From positions 3,844,001 to 3,908,000 of the forward strand of contig NC_015554.1 in NCBI RefSeq assembly GCF_000213655.1: DNA of 64,000 nucleotides. The letters are read 5' to 3'. Numbering within the stretch: the stretch's first letter is position 1; each line of letters starts with the position of its first letter. Below are positions 1 to 8,039 of this stretch, in pieces. The translations under genes were made by a program, and so were the position numbers. The notes under the pieces were generated by a model that was not told where the DNA came from, did no database searches, and saw nothing but the letters and a program-made list of their open reading frames with translations. The stretch comes from Alteromonas naphthalenivorans (GTDB lineage Bacteria > Pseudomonadota > Gammaproteobacteria > Enterobacterales > Alteromonadaceae).

Positions 1-237
1 AGAGGTATAGTCAAGTTCAAATATGTTCGAAAAACTAGTACGAATCCTTTTTTTAACAAAGAACTTGCTCTAGCAACCCTGTGGAAGAGCGAGTTAACAA
101 ATGTAAATGAGGAATTAAGTCTAGATATACCTGAAAAAATAAACAAGCGAGATTTTGCTTTAGAGCTTTCAGAGCGGATGAATAAGATCCAAACAAATCG
201 ATGGATTGCAGAATCACTTTTATCTAGGTTAGCTTAA
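1..237 (+). CDS. Partial CDS, C-terminal 78 residues; possibly sce7726-like
   Basis: An open frame runs from the first base of the window to a TAA at 235-237, so only the last 78 residues of a protein are visible. The tail is hydrophilic and contains the segment LATLWKSEL followed by a charged helix-like stretch ending in SLLSRLA. From memory, proteins annotated as sce7726 family end in a similar way, with an LLW-x-x-E-L core and then a basic helical tail. The next gene, on the opposite strand, looks like the sce7725/Beta family, which often neighbours sce7726, and this adds weight. The product is still not firmly identified. The gene is convergent with the Beta-like gene across about 160 bp in which no clear terminator was seen. 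Confidence 0.45.
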   Translation, partial: RGIVKFKYVRKTSTNPFFNKELALATLWKSELTNVNEELSLDIPEKINKRDFALELSERMNKIQTNRWIAESLLSRLA

Positions 238-395
238 AGAGTCTAGGCATATACTCATTACCTGCCAAACGGGCAAAAATTTCCCCTTTGTCAGACTGTA
301 CTAGCTCAGACCTAATCTAACAGTTACCCTGTTATACAAGTGCCAGTATCAAATTAGATTTAAACTAAATTCTTCTCATCTAATTCAGTTAGGCA

Positions 396-1451
396 TTATA
401 CAGGGTAGTCGTTAATCATATATGTCATATGCGCATTTATCAGATACTTTCCTATTGAATGAGGTAATGCGTCAGCTCCAACACTTCGAGATTTATCCTC
501 TAAATACTTATCACCAAACGAGTAATTTCTCTTTCGGAAGAATGCATAAGAGACAAGCTTTTTACACATGTCATCATATTGCTTTGCCCCTCTTGGGTGA
601 GTTTCTATAGCTCCACCACGTAGAAAATGATGTTTATTTTTATAAGAGTATATAACTTTAGGAGTCATCACTTTCCGTAAAGCATTTTGAGGTATGTTCA
701 CGTCGGAATAATTTGGTGAAATAACAGTGTAATCACCAAATTCCAATTCCAAAGAAAGCTCTTGATTTACCAGATCAAACACTTCGCATTCAACTCTAGC
801 CAAGGTCTCTTCTGTACAAACAGAAAGTATATCTGCGATTGATGGGGAAATTGAAGAACCAGTTATTATTATCTTATCAAATCTGTGTTCCTGTACTATC
901 AACTTAATGAACATAATCAACCTGTTAGATAGTTCGACGGAATCCGCTCCTATACAGAGCCTACAATCTAGAATTAAATGAAACTTATCGAACTTTTCTC
1001 CCATGTCGGCTATTAAGTCTGAAATTTCATCTTCAATAAGATTGTAACTCACGAAGTCATCTTGATTTAAGCGGATCGCCACTGTGTCACTAATAACTAA
1101 TGAGCTGAGTACAGAGTTATTCCTAGAATCTGTGCGGTCAAGCCCGACAACTGGGATGAAATCGATCTTCTGGAAGGTATCTATTAGAAATTCATAAACG
1201 ATAGCTCCTTGTATCCGGATTGAATCGTCAATATCGTAGTCATCTATATAGAAGCCATTAGCTCTTTTAAAGTTAAGCTCGTACTTTCGCACACCTTTGG
1301 TTATCGTATTTTCGAGGTCATTTGCAGTGATATCATTTTTCGTAGCCAAATCAAAGAAAGGTGTTATAGAGCTGAGCTCTGAATCTTCAAGCGCTTTCAA
1401 TGCACCAATTTCAGCAACTTTAAATTTCAAGAACGGCGTATATTTATTCAC
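396..1451 (-). CDS. Beta family (sce7725-like) protein, function unknown
   Basis: About 351 residues. The N-terminus (KYTPFLKFK, GALKALE, then ITPFFDL) has the pattern of the Beta_protein family (Pfam Beta protein, also annotated sce7725), whose biochemical role is not established. No signal peptide or membrane segment is visible. The open frame reaches back to a GTG at 1481, but the GTG at 1451 is the better start: it begins the conserved MNKYTP segment, has a purine-rich GAGGGAG upstream, and overlaps the 3' end of the ImmA/IrrE gene by 8 bases, as in translational coupling. It is the last of three overlapping genes (GNAT, ImmA/IrrE, Beta). The AT-rich sequence and nearby integrase put it on a mobile island. 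A role in defence or stress response is only a guess from this setting. Confidence 0.6.
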   Translation of the reverse strand: MNKYTPFLKFKVAEIGALKALEDSELSSITPFFDLATKNDITANDLENTITKGVRKYELNFKRANGFYIDDYDIDDSIRIQGAIVYEFLIDTFQKIDFIPVVGLDRTDSRNNSVLSSLVISDTVAIRLNQDDFVSYNLIEDEISDLIADMGEKFDKFHLILDCRLCIGADSVELSNRLIMFIKLIVQEHRFDKIIITGSSISPSIADILSVCTEETLARVECEVFDLVNQELSLELEFGDYTVISPNYSDVNIPQNALRKVMTPKVIYSYKNKHHFLRGGAIETHPRGAKQYDDMCKKLVSYAFFRKRNYSFGDKYLEDKSRSVGADALPHSIGKYLINAHMTYMINDYPV

Positions 1452-2295
1452 TGAACAATATCTCCCTCGTATCGATACCACTGGTTAACGAGCTTAATTT
1501 TCTATAGTCATTAATTTCATGTTGAATGCGTCCAGCCACAATCGCTGGATGTACATTATTTTGTTCAGCAAATTTGATAACAGAATCTGCCTGAAGATCT
1601 CGTCGAGCAGGACATGTTCTCCAAATGTTTCTTGGAATAAGTGAGTTAAGAGCAAGTTTGTCTGCTTCTAATTCTGTTAATTCCTCACTTTTTAAATCTA
1701 AATCATCAATGATGTAGCTATCTAGTTGGTCATAATGTAAAGCTACATGAGAGAGTTCGTGCATTAGTGTGAACCAGAAATTATCTAAGCGCTTATAACG
1801 CAAGCTCATTGCGATAACCGGATGGCCACTATCTAACTTAAATACTGCCCCATCTAGCTTTAAACCAACAACTGATGGCTCAACAATAAAAATGATTCCT
1901 CTTGCTGATAAACATTTTTCTAAATTTCTAATATAGCCTGGCTCTGAGTTACCTTTGGCAATGCTTTTTAGGTCAGACTTTGACAGCCCTGTGAAGTCAG
2001 GAAGTTCATTAAAATCATTATAAAGATAAGCTAGGTTCTTGACTTTACTTAACCAAAAGTTAACCAAAGCATCGTTTGAAGAGTCTGATTTCCTGAATAG
2101 TAAGTTACTACTTTTTTGAAAGTGAACTTCTTTAAAAAGATTAAGCTGTACTAAGTTATTATCTTGCTTAAGCTTTTTCGGTAACCGCTCTAATTGTGCT
2201 TGGCTTTCTAAGTATGATTCAAATATAGACTTACTATCAGTATTTGAATCCGCTTTTCCATTTATGATTAAGGAATCAAATTTGCAGTCACTCAT
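1444..2295 (-). CDS. ImmA/IrrE family metallo-endopeptidase
   Basis: 283 residues. The zinc-protease motif HELSH lies at His179-Glu180-His183, with a following ELEAD segment (Glu208/Glu210) as the likely third ligand, then LIPRNIW and an HPAIVAGRIQHE stretch typical of the C-terminal part of this family. Members such as ICEBs1 ImmA and Deinococcus IrrE/PprI cut XRE-type repressors and so switch on mobile elements or stress genes. The first 120 residues show no convincing helix-turn-helix, and no XRE repressor is encoded next to it, so the substrate is unknown. Its ATG overlaps the TGA of the GNAT gene by 4 bases and its 3' end overlaps the Beta-like gene, so the three are probably made from one mRNA. 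Family call is strong; physiological role is inference. Confidence 0.85.
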   Translation of the reverse strand: MSDCKFDSLIINGKADSNTDSKSIFESYLESQAQLERLPKKLKQDNNLVQLNLFKEVHFQKSSNLLFRKSDSSNDALVNFWLSKVKNLAYLYNDFNELPDFTGLSKSDLKSIAKGNSEPGYIRNLEKCLSARGIIFIVEPSVVGLKLDGAVFKLDSGHPVIAMSLRYKRLDNFWFTLMHELSHVALHYDQLDSYIIDDLDLKSEELTELEADKLALNSLIPRNIWRTCPARRDLQADSVIKFAEQNNVHPAIVAGRIQHEINDYRKLSSLTSGIDTREILFSE

Positions 2296-2975
2296 ACACT
2301 TGCTCCTACAAAATTAGCTTTTTGTAGTTCGGGCATCTCAAAGTAACCTAAACCTGATTTATCGTGTATTTTAAAACGTTTCATACCAATTTTTTGATAG
2401 TAACCTTCTGCCTTTGGCAAAGAATGTAACGAAAAGCCTTTTGTTATTCCTAGTTCCTTTTCCGCAAACGAAATTACGGTCTTCAGAAGTATTGAACCAA
2501 TACCTCTAAAGATTTGATCGTCTATATGATTCGGGCGATTCCAAGGGGCAACAGCTAGAAACTCAATATAGAAAATTGTATCAGATGTATCGACCGATAA
2601 TTTAGGATGGTAAACAAGACAGGCACCTTGAGGCTTACCATCCGCTATAATAAAGAACCAATTGTATTGTTCGCTATGATAATGCTTATGCTTTGTAAGC
2701 CAATTCCAGTGAGCATCCTCGAGTTGAGAGCTATTAAGAAGTTTGTGTTGTACGGAAGAATCAGACTGTCGAATAAACTCGAGAATTTCCATATTGAAAT
2801 TGCCCCACTCTTGATCACATTGCATAGCGAGTCCAATGTCCCATCCTTGAACGATCTCGTAAGTATGTGTCCGTCCATCATTAGAAGTAATATTTCCCGA
2901 GCTGATGTTGTTGAGTGGTTCGTAGGCAGTTTGACCAGTAGCCAATAATTTTCTAAGTTCTTCAACAGTCTTCAT
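2292..2975 (-). CDS. GNAT family N-acetyltransferase
   Basis: 227 residues. The C-terminal half carries a GNAT fold: FYIEFLAVAPWNR (motif D/A strand), RGIGSILLKTVISFAEKE (acetyl-CoA binding loop of the type Q/R-x-x-G-x-G/A plus helix), and the end segment EGYYQKIGMKRFK. The first 60-70 residues resemble no family I recognise and may give substrate specificity. It is the first gene of a tight three-gene run with the ImmA/IrrE peptidase and the Beta-like protein (4-base ATGA overlap). The substrate cannot be told from sequence; it could be a small molecule, a protein, or charged tRNA as in TacT-type toxins, but no antitoxin of that kind lies next to it. Its promoter should lie in the AT-rich gap upstream. 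Confidence 0.8.
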   Translation of the reverse strand: MKTVEELRKLLATGQTAYEPLNNISSGNITSNDGRTHTYEIVQGWDIGLAMQCDQEWGNFNMEILEFIRQSDSSVQHKLLNSSQLEDAHWNWLTKHKHYHSEQYNWFFIIADGKPQGACLVYHPKLSVDTSDTIFYIEFLAVAPWNRPNHIDDQIFRGIGSILLKTVISFAEKELGITKGFSLHSLPKAEGYYQKIGMKRFKIHDKSGLGYFEMPELQKANFVGASV

Positions 2976-3504
2976 ATAAAACGCTCTTAATTATCAAGAG
3001 AGTAGCATACTAGCGTATTAAACAGGATTTACCTAGGCACACAAAGAGAAACGAGTTTAAATAATACTGGTTCAACTGCGCCTGCAGCAGTCGCTGGACG
3101 AAAATTCGAAATGCCATTTAAGACAAGGCTTAATACGCCTATGTCTCCATATACTTTTTAACTATGCACATTGCAAAGGGATGCCTTTTACCAAAGTTAC
3201 CAAACAAAGCTATTATTGGCGTTTATTCATCTTTTTCACTTAATAGCTTAGACGCTTTTTGGTCAAAAGAGTTTTTTTAGCGACATTTCCCCCCTTTCGG
3301 ACCATTGACTAAGTACTGACTTTCACCTTTCGTCCAACTCAAATTCCAAAGAAACCTTCTTACAACAAAGCAATGAAAATATAAATGATTACTTTTCAAA
3401 GATTTATATTTTTAAAAAACCCCGATTAATTAAGGGGGGTTTTTCTGAGAATTTTTCGCTTCAATTCTTCACAATCTCTCTATTAACAATAAATGGAGAG
3501 TCCA
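2976..3504. other. Intergenic gap between divergent island genes
   Basis: This AT-rich stretch of about 530 bp separates the minus-strand GNAT-led genes from the plus-strand DUF4224/integrase pair. It must hold promoters for both sides. The only clear structure is a G/C hairpin flanked by A and T runs near 3414-3444, described separately. No open frame of convincing coding character, tRNA or long repeat was seen. Confidence 0.5.
3414..3444. terminator. Bidirectional intrinsic terminator with no gene behind it
   Basis: AAAAAACCCC, an 11-base AT-rich loop, then GGGGGTTTTT forms a stem with a U-run on either strand. It lies about 60 bp before the DUF4224 start, yet no gene upstream on either strand would end here. 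It may end an untranslated RNA or insulate the integrase genes from read-through. Confidence 0.6.
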
Positions 3505-3738
3505 ATGAGCCTTTTTGTATCTCGCGATGAGCTTCAGGAACTCACAGGTTTCAAGAAGAAATCACTACAAATAAAGCAATTATCAAACTTTGGAATACCC
3601 TTTGAGGTAAACAGACTTGGTTCGCCTGTCGTCTTGCGCTCTGCTATCGAAGACACTCTATCTGGAACTAAATTGCCAAAGAAAAGGAGTAAATCTATAA
3701 ACTTAGAATCACTTCGAAAAGCAAAAGGAGGCAATTAA
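3505..3738 (+). CDS. DUF4224 domain protein, putative excisionase partner of the integrase
   Basis: 77 residues from the ATG at 3505; an ATG four codons earlier at 3493 is less likely because GGAGAG at 3495-3500 is well placed as ribosome binding site for the later one. The segment LFVSRDELQELTGFKKKS...LSNFGIPFEVN..GSPVVLRSAI matches DUF4224, a short winged-helix-like domain commonly found directly upstream of phage tyrosine integrases. The Lys/Arg-rich tail suggests DNA binding. Its TAA shares one base with the ATG of the integrase gene (TAATG), so the two are translationally coupled. A role as recombination directionality factor or integrase regulator is inferred from position. Confidence 0.75.
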   Translation: MSLFVSRDELQELTGFKKKSLQIKQLSNFGIPFEVNRLGSPVVLRSAIEDTLSGTKLPKKRSKSINLESLRKAKGGN

Positions 3739-4724
3739 TGGGTAGAAAAAGAAAAGGTAGTACTCATCTACCAGAACGAATGTATCTTCATAAAGGAACC
3801 TATTACCTTGTTAATAAAGACAGTAAGTGGCTAAACCTTGGCAAATCTCTGACATCAGCCATCGCTGAATATCATAGGTTAGTACCTTCGCAGAGTTCAA
3901 TAAAAACAATGGGAGAGCTTATTGACCGCTATATGGTTGAAATTTCACCTACCAAGGCAGAATCAACATATAAGGGTGAAATACAAGAAGCTAAATTGCT
4001 TCGAGCTGCGTTTGGGGAAATGTATCCTCAAGATGTTACACCTGTAGTGATATACGAATATATGGATTTTCGCAGCCAGACAGCACCTGTACGGGTTAAT
4101 AGAGAGGTAGCACTACTGTCTCATATGTTTAAGAAAGCGATGCGCTGGGGGCTCGTAGAGAGTAATCCTTGCAGAGACATAGAAAGAAACCCAGAACGTC
4201 CGAGAAATAGATATGTCACAGATGATGAACTGATAGCCTTTAAGAGTATTGTACCTGAGTGGCTGTCACTCTATATCGACTTGAAAAGCCTAACGGGATT
4301 GAGACAGACAGATATGTTGTCTCTTCGGTTTGACTCATTTACTGAAGATGGATTACTTACAGGTATGAGTAAGACTGAAAAACGTACTGGTAAAAAGTAC
4401 TTATTCGAGTGGTCAGATCAACTCAGAGCAACACTTGGTAGAATTCAGCAACTACCTGGAAAGGTTAAAAGCCTTTACTTGTTCAGTAACAGAAAAGGGC
4501 AACCATACACTGGCGATGGATTTCGCAGCATTTGGCATAACTGGATGGTGAAAGCGTTAGAGAAAGAACTTTTGTCAGAAAGGTTTCAAGAACGTGATAT
4601 TCGCAAGAAAACGGCGAGTGATGTAGAGCTTGAGCATGCACAATTGCTCTTGGGCCATGAAAGTGTTAAAACAACTATCCGAAACTATAGATTGTTACCC
4701 ATTAAGGTAAAGCCTTCTAAATAG
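3738..4724 (+). CDS. Tyrosine recombinase / island integrase
   Basis: 328 residues. An N-terminal arm-binding part is followed by a core-binding SAM-like domain (about 55-150) and the catalytic domain. Catalytic Arg189 lies in LTGLRQTDMLSLRF, the box II Arg is Arg289 in RDIRKKTASD, His307 in LLGHESVKTT and the nucleophile Tyr317 in RNYR. The first His of the usual HxxR motif is replaced by Arg286 in this reading, a tolerated but less usual variant. The enzyme would catalyse site-specific integration and excision of the island. The gene ends 90 bp from the 3' end of tRNA-Phe and points toward it, the normal layout for a tRNA-targeting integrase. It is coupled to the DUF4224 gene. Confidence 0.93.
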   Translation: MGRKRKGSTHLPERMYLHKGTYYLVNKDSKWLNLGKSLTSAIAEYHRLVPSQSSIKTMGELIDRYMVEISPTKAESTYKGEIQEAKLLRAAFGEMYPQDVTPVVIYEYMDFRSQTAPVRVNREVALLSHMFKKAMRWGLVESNPCRDIERNPERPRNRYVTDDELIAFKSIVPEWLSLYIDLKSLTGLRQTDMLSLRFDSFTEDGLLTGMSKTEKRTGKKYLFEWSDQLRATLGRIQQLPGKVKSLYLFSNRKGQPYTGDGFRSIWHNWMVKALEKELLSERFQERDIRKKTASDVELEHAQLLLGHESVKTTIRNYRLLPIKVKPSK

Positions 4725-4775
4725 TTTTTGGAAAAACCGGATTTATTTGGAAACTCGGGATTGGCTGGCAGATAC

Positions 4776-4805
4776 AAAAAGCCCCGCAATGTCTTGCAGG
4801 GCTTG
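4776..4805 (-). terminator. Intrinsic terminator after tRNA-Phe
   Basis: Read on the minus strand, AGCCCTGC, an 8-base loop and GCGGGGCT form an 8-bp stem followed by TTTTT, ten bases beyond the CCA end of the tRNA. It could also stop the convergent integrase transcript, though the U-run is better on the minus strand. Confidence 0.8.
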
Positions 4806-4814
4806 ATGTAATAA

Positions 4815-4855
4815 TGGTGCCTCGACCCGGGATCGAACCAGGGACACGCGGATTT
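4815..4855. other. Putative att site: 3' half of tRNA-Phe
   Basis: Integrases of this kind usually recombine within the T-arm to 3' end of the neighbouring tRNA gene. The island genes lie on that side. No second copy of this segment is visible between 1 and 4724, so the other end of the island must be left of the window. The extent given is approximate. Confidence 0.4.
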
Positions 4856-4890
4856 TCAATCCGCTGCTCTACCAACTGAGCTATCGAGGC
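4815..4890 (-). tRNA. tRNA-Phe (anticodon GAA)
   Basis: The minus strand gives a 76-base cloverleaf: acceptor GCCTCGA pairing with TCGAGGC, D-arm with AGCTCAGTTGGTAGAGC, anticodon arm GGATTGAAAATCC with anticodon GAA, T-arm with GGTTCGATCC, and an encoded ACCA 3' end. The 3' side faces the integrase and is the likely insertion target of the island. The gene is complete, so integration has rebuilt its 3' end. Confidence 0.97.
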
Positions 4891-5039
4891 AAAATCTTTT
4901 AGCGTTTGGGCGTTTGCTGCCTGTCTCGCTGTGGGTGCGTATTAAACGGATTTCCGGCTAACAAGTCAACCGTTTTTGTCGGTTTTTTTTCGGTTTTGTT
5001 ACCGTTTGCACATTGTTTATGCAAAATACGCTTTTTTGG

Positions 5040-5312
5040 TTACTTTTCAGGCGGAACATAGCCTTCAATCGTAGGCTCTACGCCATCGAACAAGTAAGCC
5101 GACATACTTTGCTCTAAAAACTGTCTGGCGGTCGGTTCCATCATATTTAACTTATTTTCGTTAATTAGCATGGTTTGTTTCTTTTGCCAGTCGGCCCATG
5201 CTTCTTTCGAAATGTTGTCGTAAATACGTTTTCCTAGCTCACCGGGGTAAAGCTGAAAATCTAAACCGTCGGCTTCTTTTTGTAAACGCTGGCAAAATAC
5301 CACTCTACTCAT
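5040..5312 (-). CDS. yggX: YggX / FetP, Fe(II)-trafficking protein
   Basis: 90 residues, the normal length of the family. It opens with [18 protein letters not shown] and carries the conserved [18 protein letters not shown] and [12 protein letters not shown] segments. YggX proteins help protect Fe-S clusters from oxidative damage and are linked to labile iron, with a conserved Cys near the N-terminus (Cys7 here). It lies 26 bp downstream of mutY on the same strand, the usual pairing, which fits since MutY itself is an Fe-S enzyme. Transcription is likely from a shared promoter ahead of mutY. Confidence 0.95.
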   Translation of the reverse strand: MSRVVFCQRLQKEADGLDFQLYPGELGKRIYDNISKEAWADWQKKQTMLINENKLNMMEPTARQFLEQSMSAYLFDGVEPTIEGYVPPEK

Positions 5313-5338
5313 TGTATGTCCTTAACCTATTCGATGCG

Positions 5339-6400
5339 CTAAAGCACATGCACTAATTGTTGAATGATTTTCTTAGTCGGAGCAGCTAAACCTACCTCAA
5401 TAGGTTCGTTAAACATAAACCACTGGGCTTTTTGTTCTGCCACCTGCTTTCTGGGTACAGAGTTTACCACGGCAAACACCGGTGTTATATCCAAATGAAA
5501 ATGGCTAAAGGTATGCCTAAACGCCGTTTGGGTTTCAAATGAACTGGCTTCAATACCTCGTTTGGCAAGTTCTGCTTCTGCACTTTCTATGTCTTGGGCT
5601 TCAATGAAACCATATAAACCGCCCCACAAGCCGCTAGAAGGCCGCTGCTCTAAATAAACCTGCTGTTGGAACAACGGCACTATAAGTAGCGTACTTCGCT
5701 CTGGAATCGCTTTTTTGGGCTTTTTACCGGGAAATTCTGTTTGTGCCCCTTGGGCATAGGCTAAGCAATCATGTTGTAACGGGCATTCATCACACTTTGG
5801 CTTACTGCGGGTACATACCATAGCCCCCAAATCCATCATCACCTGAGTGTAGTTGGCACTGCGTTTTTCAGGCGTATTCTTTTCTGCCACTTCCCACAAC
5901 GCATTTTCTACCGCTTTTTGGCCAGGCCAGCCGCCAATAGCATAGTAGCGAGCAAGCACGCGTTTTACGTTGCCATCTAATATAGGGTGGCGCTGATTTC
6001 GTGAAATAGACAATACCGCGCCAGCAGTAGAGCGCCCTATTCCCGGTAAGGCAATAACATCGTCTATATTGTCAGGAAACGTACCGCCATGATCTTCTAC
6101 TATTTGCTTCGCCGCTTTATGTAAGTTTCTAGCGCGGGCGTAGTAACCTAAACCCGTCCAATGATGCAGTACGTCATCTTGCGCTGCATTGGCAAGCTCT
6201 ACCACGCTGGGGAAAGATTGCATAAACCGCTCAAAATACGGAATGACGGTGGTGACTTGCGTTTGCTGTAGCATAATCTCAGATACCCACACTTTGTACG
6301 GGGTAATATCTTGTTGCCATGGCAGATGCTTGCGGCCATGAATGTCGTACCAAGCAAGTACTCGCTCAGCAAAAGTATTTGGGGTAACCGTATTTGTCAT
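5339..6400 (-). CDS. mutY: MutY, A/G-specific adenine DNA glycosylase
   Basis: 353 residues. MutY removes adenine mispaired with 8-oxoguanine in base excision repair. Visible features in order: catalytic Glu41 in [10 protein letters not shown], helix-hairpin-helix [13 protein letters not shown] (118-130), catalytic Asp142 in ILDGNVKRV, the [4Fe-4S] ligands Cys196-x6-Cys203-x2-Cys206-x5-Cys212, and a C-terminal Nudix-like 8-oxoG recognition domain (about 230-350). Length and motif spacing match the E. coli enzyme. It starts with ATG and is followed by yggX in the same direction. The divergent alpha/beta hydrolase begins 111 bp away. Confidence 0.97.
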   Translation of the reverse strand: MTNTVTPNTFAERVLAWYDIHGRKHLPWQQDITPYKVWVSEIMLQQTQVTTVIPYFERFMQSFPSVVELANAAQDDVLHHWTGLGYYARARNLHKAAKQIVEDHGGTFPDNIDDVIALPGIGRSTAGAVLSISRNQRHPILDGNVKRVLARYYAIGGWPGQKAVENALWEVAEKNTPEKRSANYTQVMMDLGAMVCTRSKPKCDECPLQHDCLAYAQGAQTEFPGKKPKKAIPERSTLLIVPLFQQQVYLEQRPSSGLWGGLYGFIEAQDIESAEAELAKRGIEASSFETQTAFRHTFSHFHLDITPVFAVVNSVPRKQVAEQKAQWFMFNEPIEVGLAAPTKKIIQQLVHVL

Positions 6401-6511
6401 AAAAACTGCGCAGTGAATGACCGTTAGCTACATTTAATAGCCATTAGGTTTTATTGATAAATGGCCTGCTATGTTAGCATGTGAAGGTATAAATGTATTT
6501 TAGGAGTCTTT

Positions 6512-7216
6512 GTGACCACCAGCGCCCCTGTTCTATTTTTACCCGGAACCTTATGCGATGAACGTGTTTGGTTGCCCGTTTGGCAACGCATGAAAATTTC
6601 CCAACGTCGCTATGTCCCCTTACAGTGGGCGGCGACTAAAGACGACATGCTAGCGCTTACTTCCGATCGCGTTATTCAAGATGAAAAAGTCCATCTGGTT
6701 GGCTTTTCCATGGGTGGCTACGTTGCCGCGCTATGGGCATCGCAGAATATGGAGCACGTGGCGTCTATTACGCTTATTGGATACGATGCTAAAGGCTTAT
6801 CGAAAGAAGAAATAGCAAGGCGCAAGCAGCTGGTCACTATGCTAAACAGTGGCGACTTTAAGCCAGAAAACCCAGCTTATTTCACGCGTTTTGTACATCC
6901 AACTCATCAGGAAAGCCCTGATGTAATGGGCGTTGTACAATCTATGGCAGAAGATTTAGGTAAAAATACTTTGCTGGCTCATACACAGGCCACATCGCCA
7001 AGGGAAGACTTTGTAAAAGCACTGGCGAAATCGAAAGTGCCCGTCAATATTATTGCAGCTGCTGACGATGAAGTTGTATCGCTTGCTTCGCTACAAACTG
7101 TGGCAGATAACATTGCCACAGCGAACATGTACAAGGTTGAAAATGCAGGTCATATGATGCTGCTGGAACAACCCGAAAAGCTTGCTACACTGCTTAGCAA
7201 TTGTATAGATGTATAA
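6512..7216 (+). CDS. Alpha/beta hydrolase
   Basis: 234 residues from a GTG start with AGGAGT about 8 bases upstream. It opens with FLPGTLCDERVW, an oxyanion-hole region, and carries the nucleophile elbow GFSMGG (Ser of this motif) near residue 68, a late Asp in ADDEVVSL and a catalytic His in NAGHMMLLEQPE. No signal peptide, so cytoplasmic. Lid and substrate pocket do not point to a specific substrate; similar proteins are annotated as esterases or MenH-like hydrolases, but it is not next to menaquinone genes. It is transcribed divergently from mutY and lies 103 bp before trmB. Confidence 0.85.
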   Translation: MTTSAPVLFLPGTLCDERVWLPVWQRMKISQRRYVPLQWAATKDDMLALTSDRVIQDEKVHLVGFSMGGYVAALWASQNMEHVASITLIGYDAKGLSKEEIARRKQLVTMLNSGDFKPENPAYFTRFVHPTHQESPDVMGVVQSMAEDLGKNTLLAHTQATSPREDFVKALAKSKVPVNIIAAADDEVVSLASLQTVADNIATANMYKVENAGHMMLLEQPEKLATLLSNCIDV

Positions 7217-7319
7217 AAAAACCGCATTTTATGCGCACTTTATTAAATATAGCGTTGCATAACATGCCGCTAACTGGATAATGCGCCACCAGTAAATTGG
7301 GGCAAGAAAGGTATTGCAA

Positions 7320-8039
7320 ATGAGGCAATTCAAAAGCCAGGCCGAGGCTGAAGCCGCTGGTGTTCACGTAAGTAAAGTTAAAAGCTTTGTAAAGCGCGAA
7401 GGCCGCTTAACAAAAGCGCAAACCCGTGCCATTGAAGAATTTTGGCCAACCATGGGTATCGACTACCAAAATGCCGAACTGGATTTATCAGTGCTATTTG
7501 GCAGAACCGCGCCTGTTGTCATTGAAATTGGCTTTGGTATGGGTAAATCATTGGTTGAAATGGCCGCAGCTGCCCCTGAGAAAAATTTCATTGGCATTGA
7601 AGTGCATCGCCCAGGCGTTGGTGCTTGTTTAGCTGAAGCTGGCGAACAAGGTTTAACTAATTTGCGTGTGATGGATCACGATGCGGTTGAAGTGCTTAAA
7701 AATATGATCCCAGATGGCGCTTTGTCTCGATTGCAATTGTTCTTCCCCGACCCTTGGCATAAAAAGCGTCACCATAAGCGCCGTATTGTTCAACCCGAAT
7801 TTGCTGCCCTTGTGCTAACCAAATTACAAAAAGGTGGCTGTTTCCATATGGCTACCGACTGGGAACCTTACGCAGAACACATGGCCGAAGTAATGAATTC
7901 AACTTCAGGCTATGCAAATACTGCACAAGAAGGTACCTATGTGCCTCGCCCTGAATATCGACCTATCACTAAATTTGAAACCCGTGGCCAAAAGCTAGGT
8001 CATGGTGTTTGGGATCTTATTTACGAGCGAGCGCAGTAA
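7320..8039 (+). CDS. trmB: TrmB, tRNA (guanine-N7)-methyltransferase
   Basis: 239 residues from ATG at 7320. A TTG at 7314 is in frame, but GAAAGG at 7306-7311 sits 8 bases before the ATG and too close to the TTG. The protein forms m7G46 in the variable loop of tRNA using SAM. Evidence: glycine-rich SAM motif [21 protein letters not shown] with the acidic residue ending strand 2, and the family signature [16 protein letters not shown], with [10 protein letters not shown] further on. The stop TAA shares one base with the rsmC ATG, so the two RNA methyltransferases are translationally coupled. Confidence 0.96.
   Translation: MRQFKSQAEAEAAGVHVSKVKSFVKREGRLTKAQTRAIEEFWPTMGIDYQNAELDLSVLFGRTAPVVIEIGFGMGKSLVEMAAAAPEKNFIGIEVHRPGVGACLAEAGEQGLTNLRVMDHDAVEVLKNMIPDGALSRLQLFFPDPWHKKRHHKRRIVQPEFAALVLTKLQKGGCFHMATDWEPYAEHMAEVMNSTSGYANTAQEGTYVPRPEYRPITKFETRGQKLGHGVWDLIYERAQ

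Noticed and set aside
422..610. 62-codon plus-strand frame antisense to the Beta-like gene
   Set aside because: A shadow of the real gene on the other strand, without family or ribosome site.
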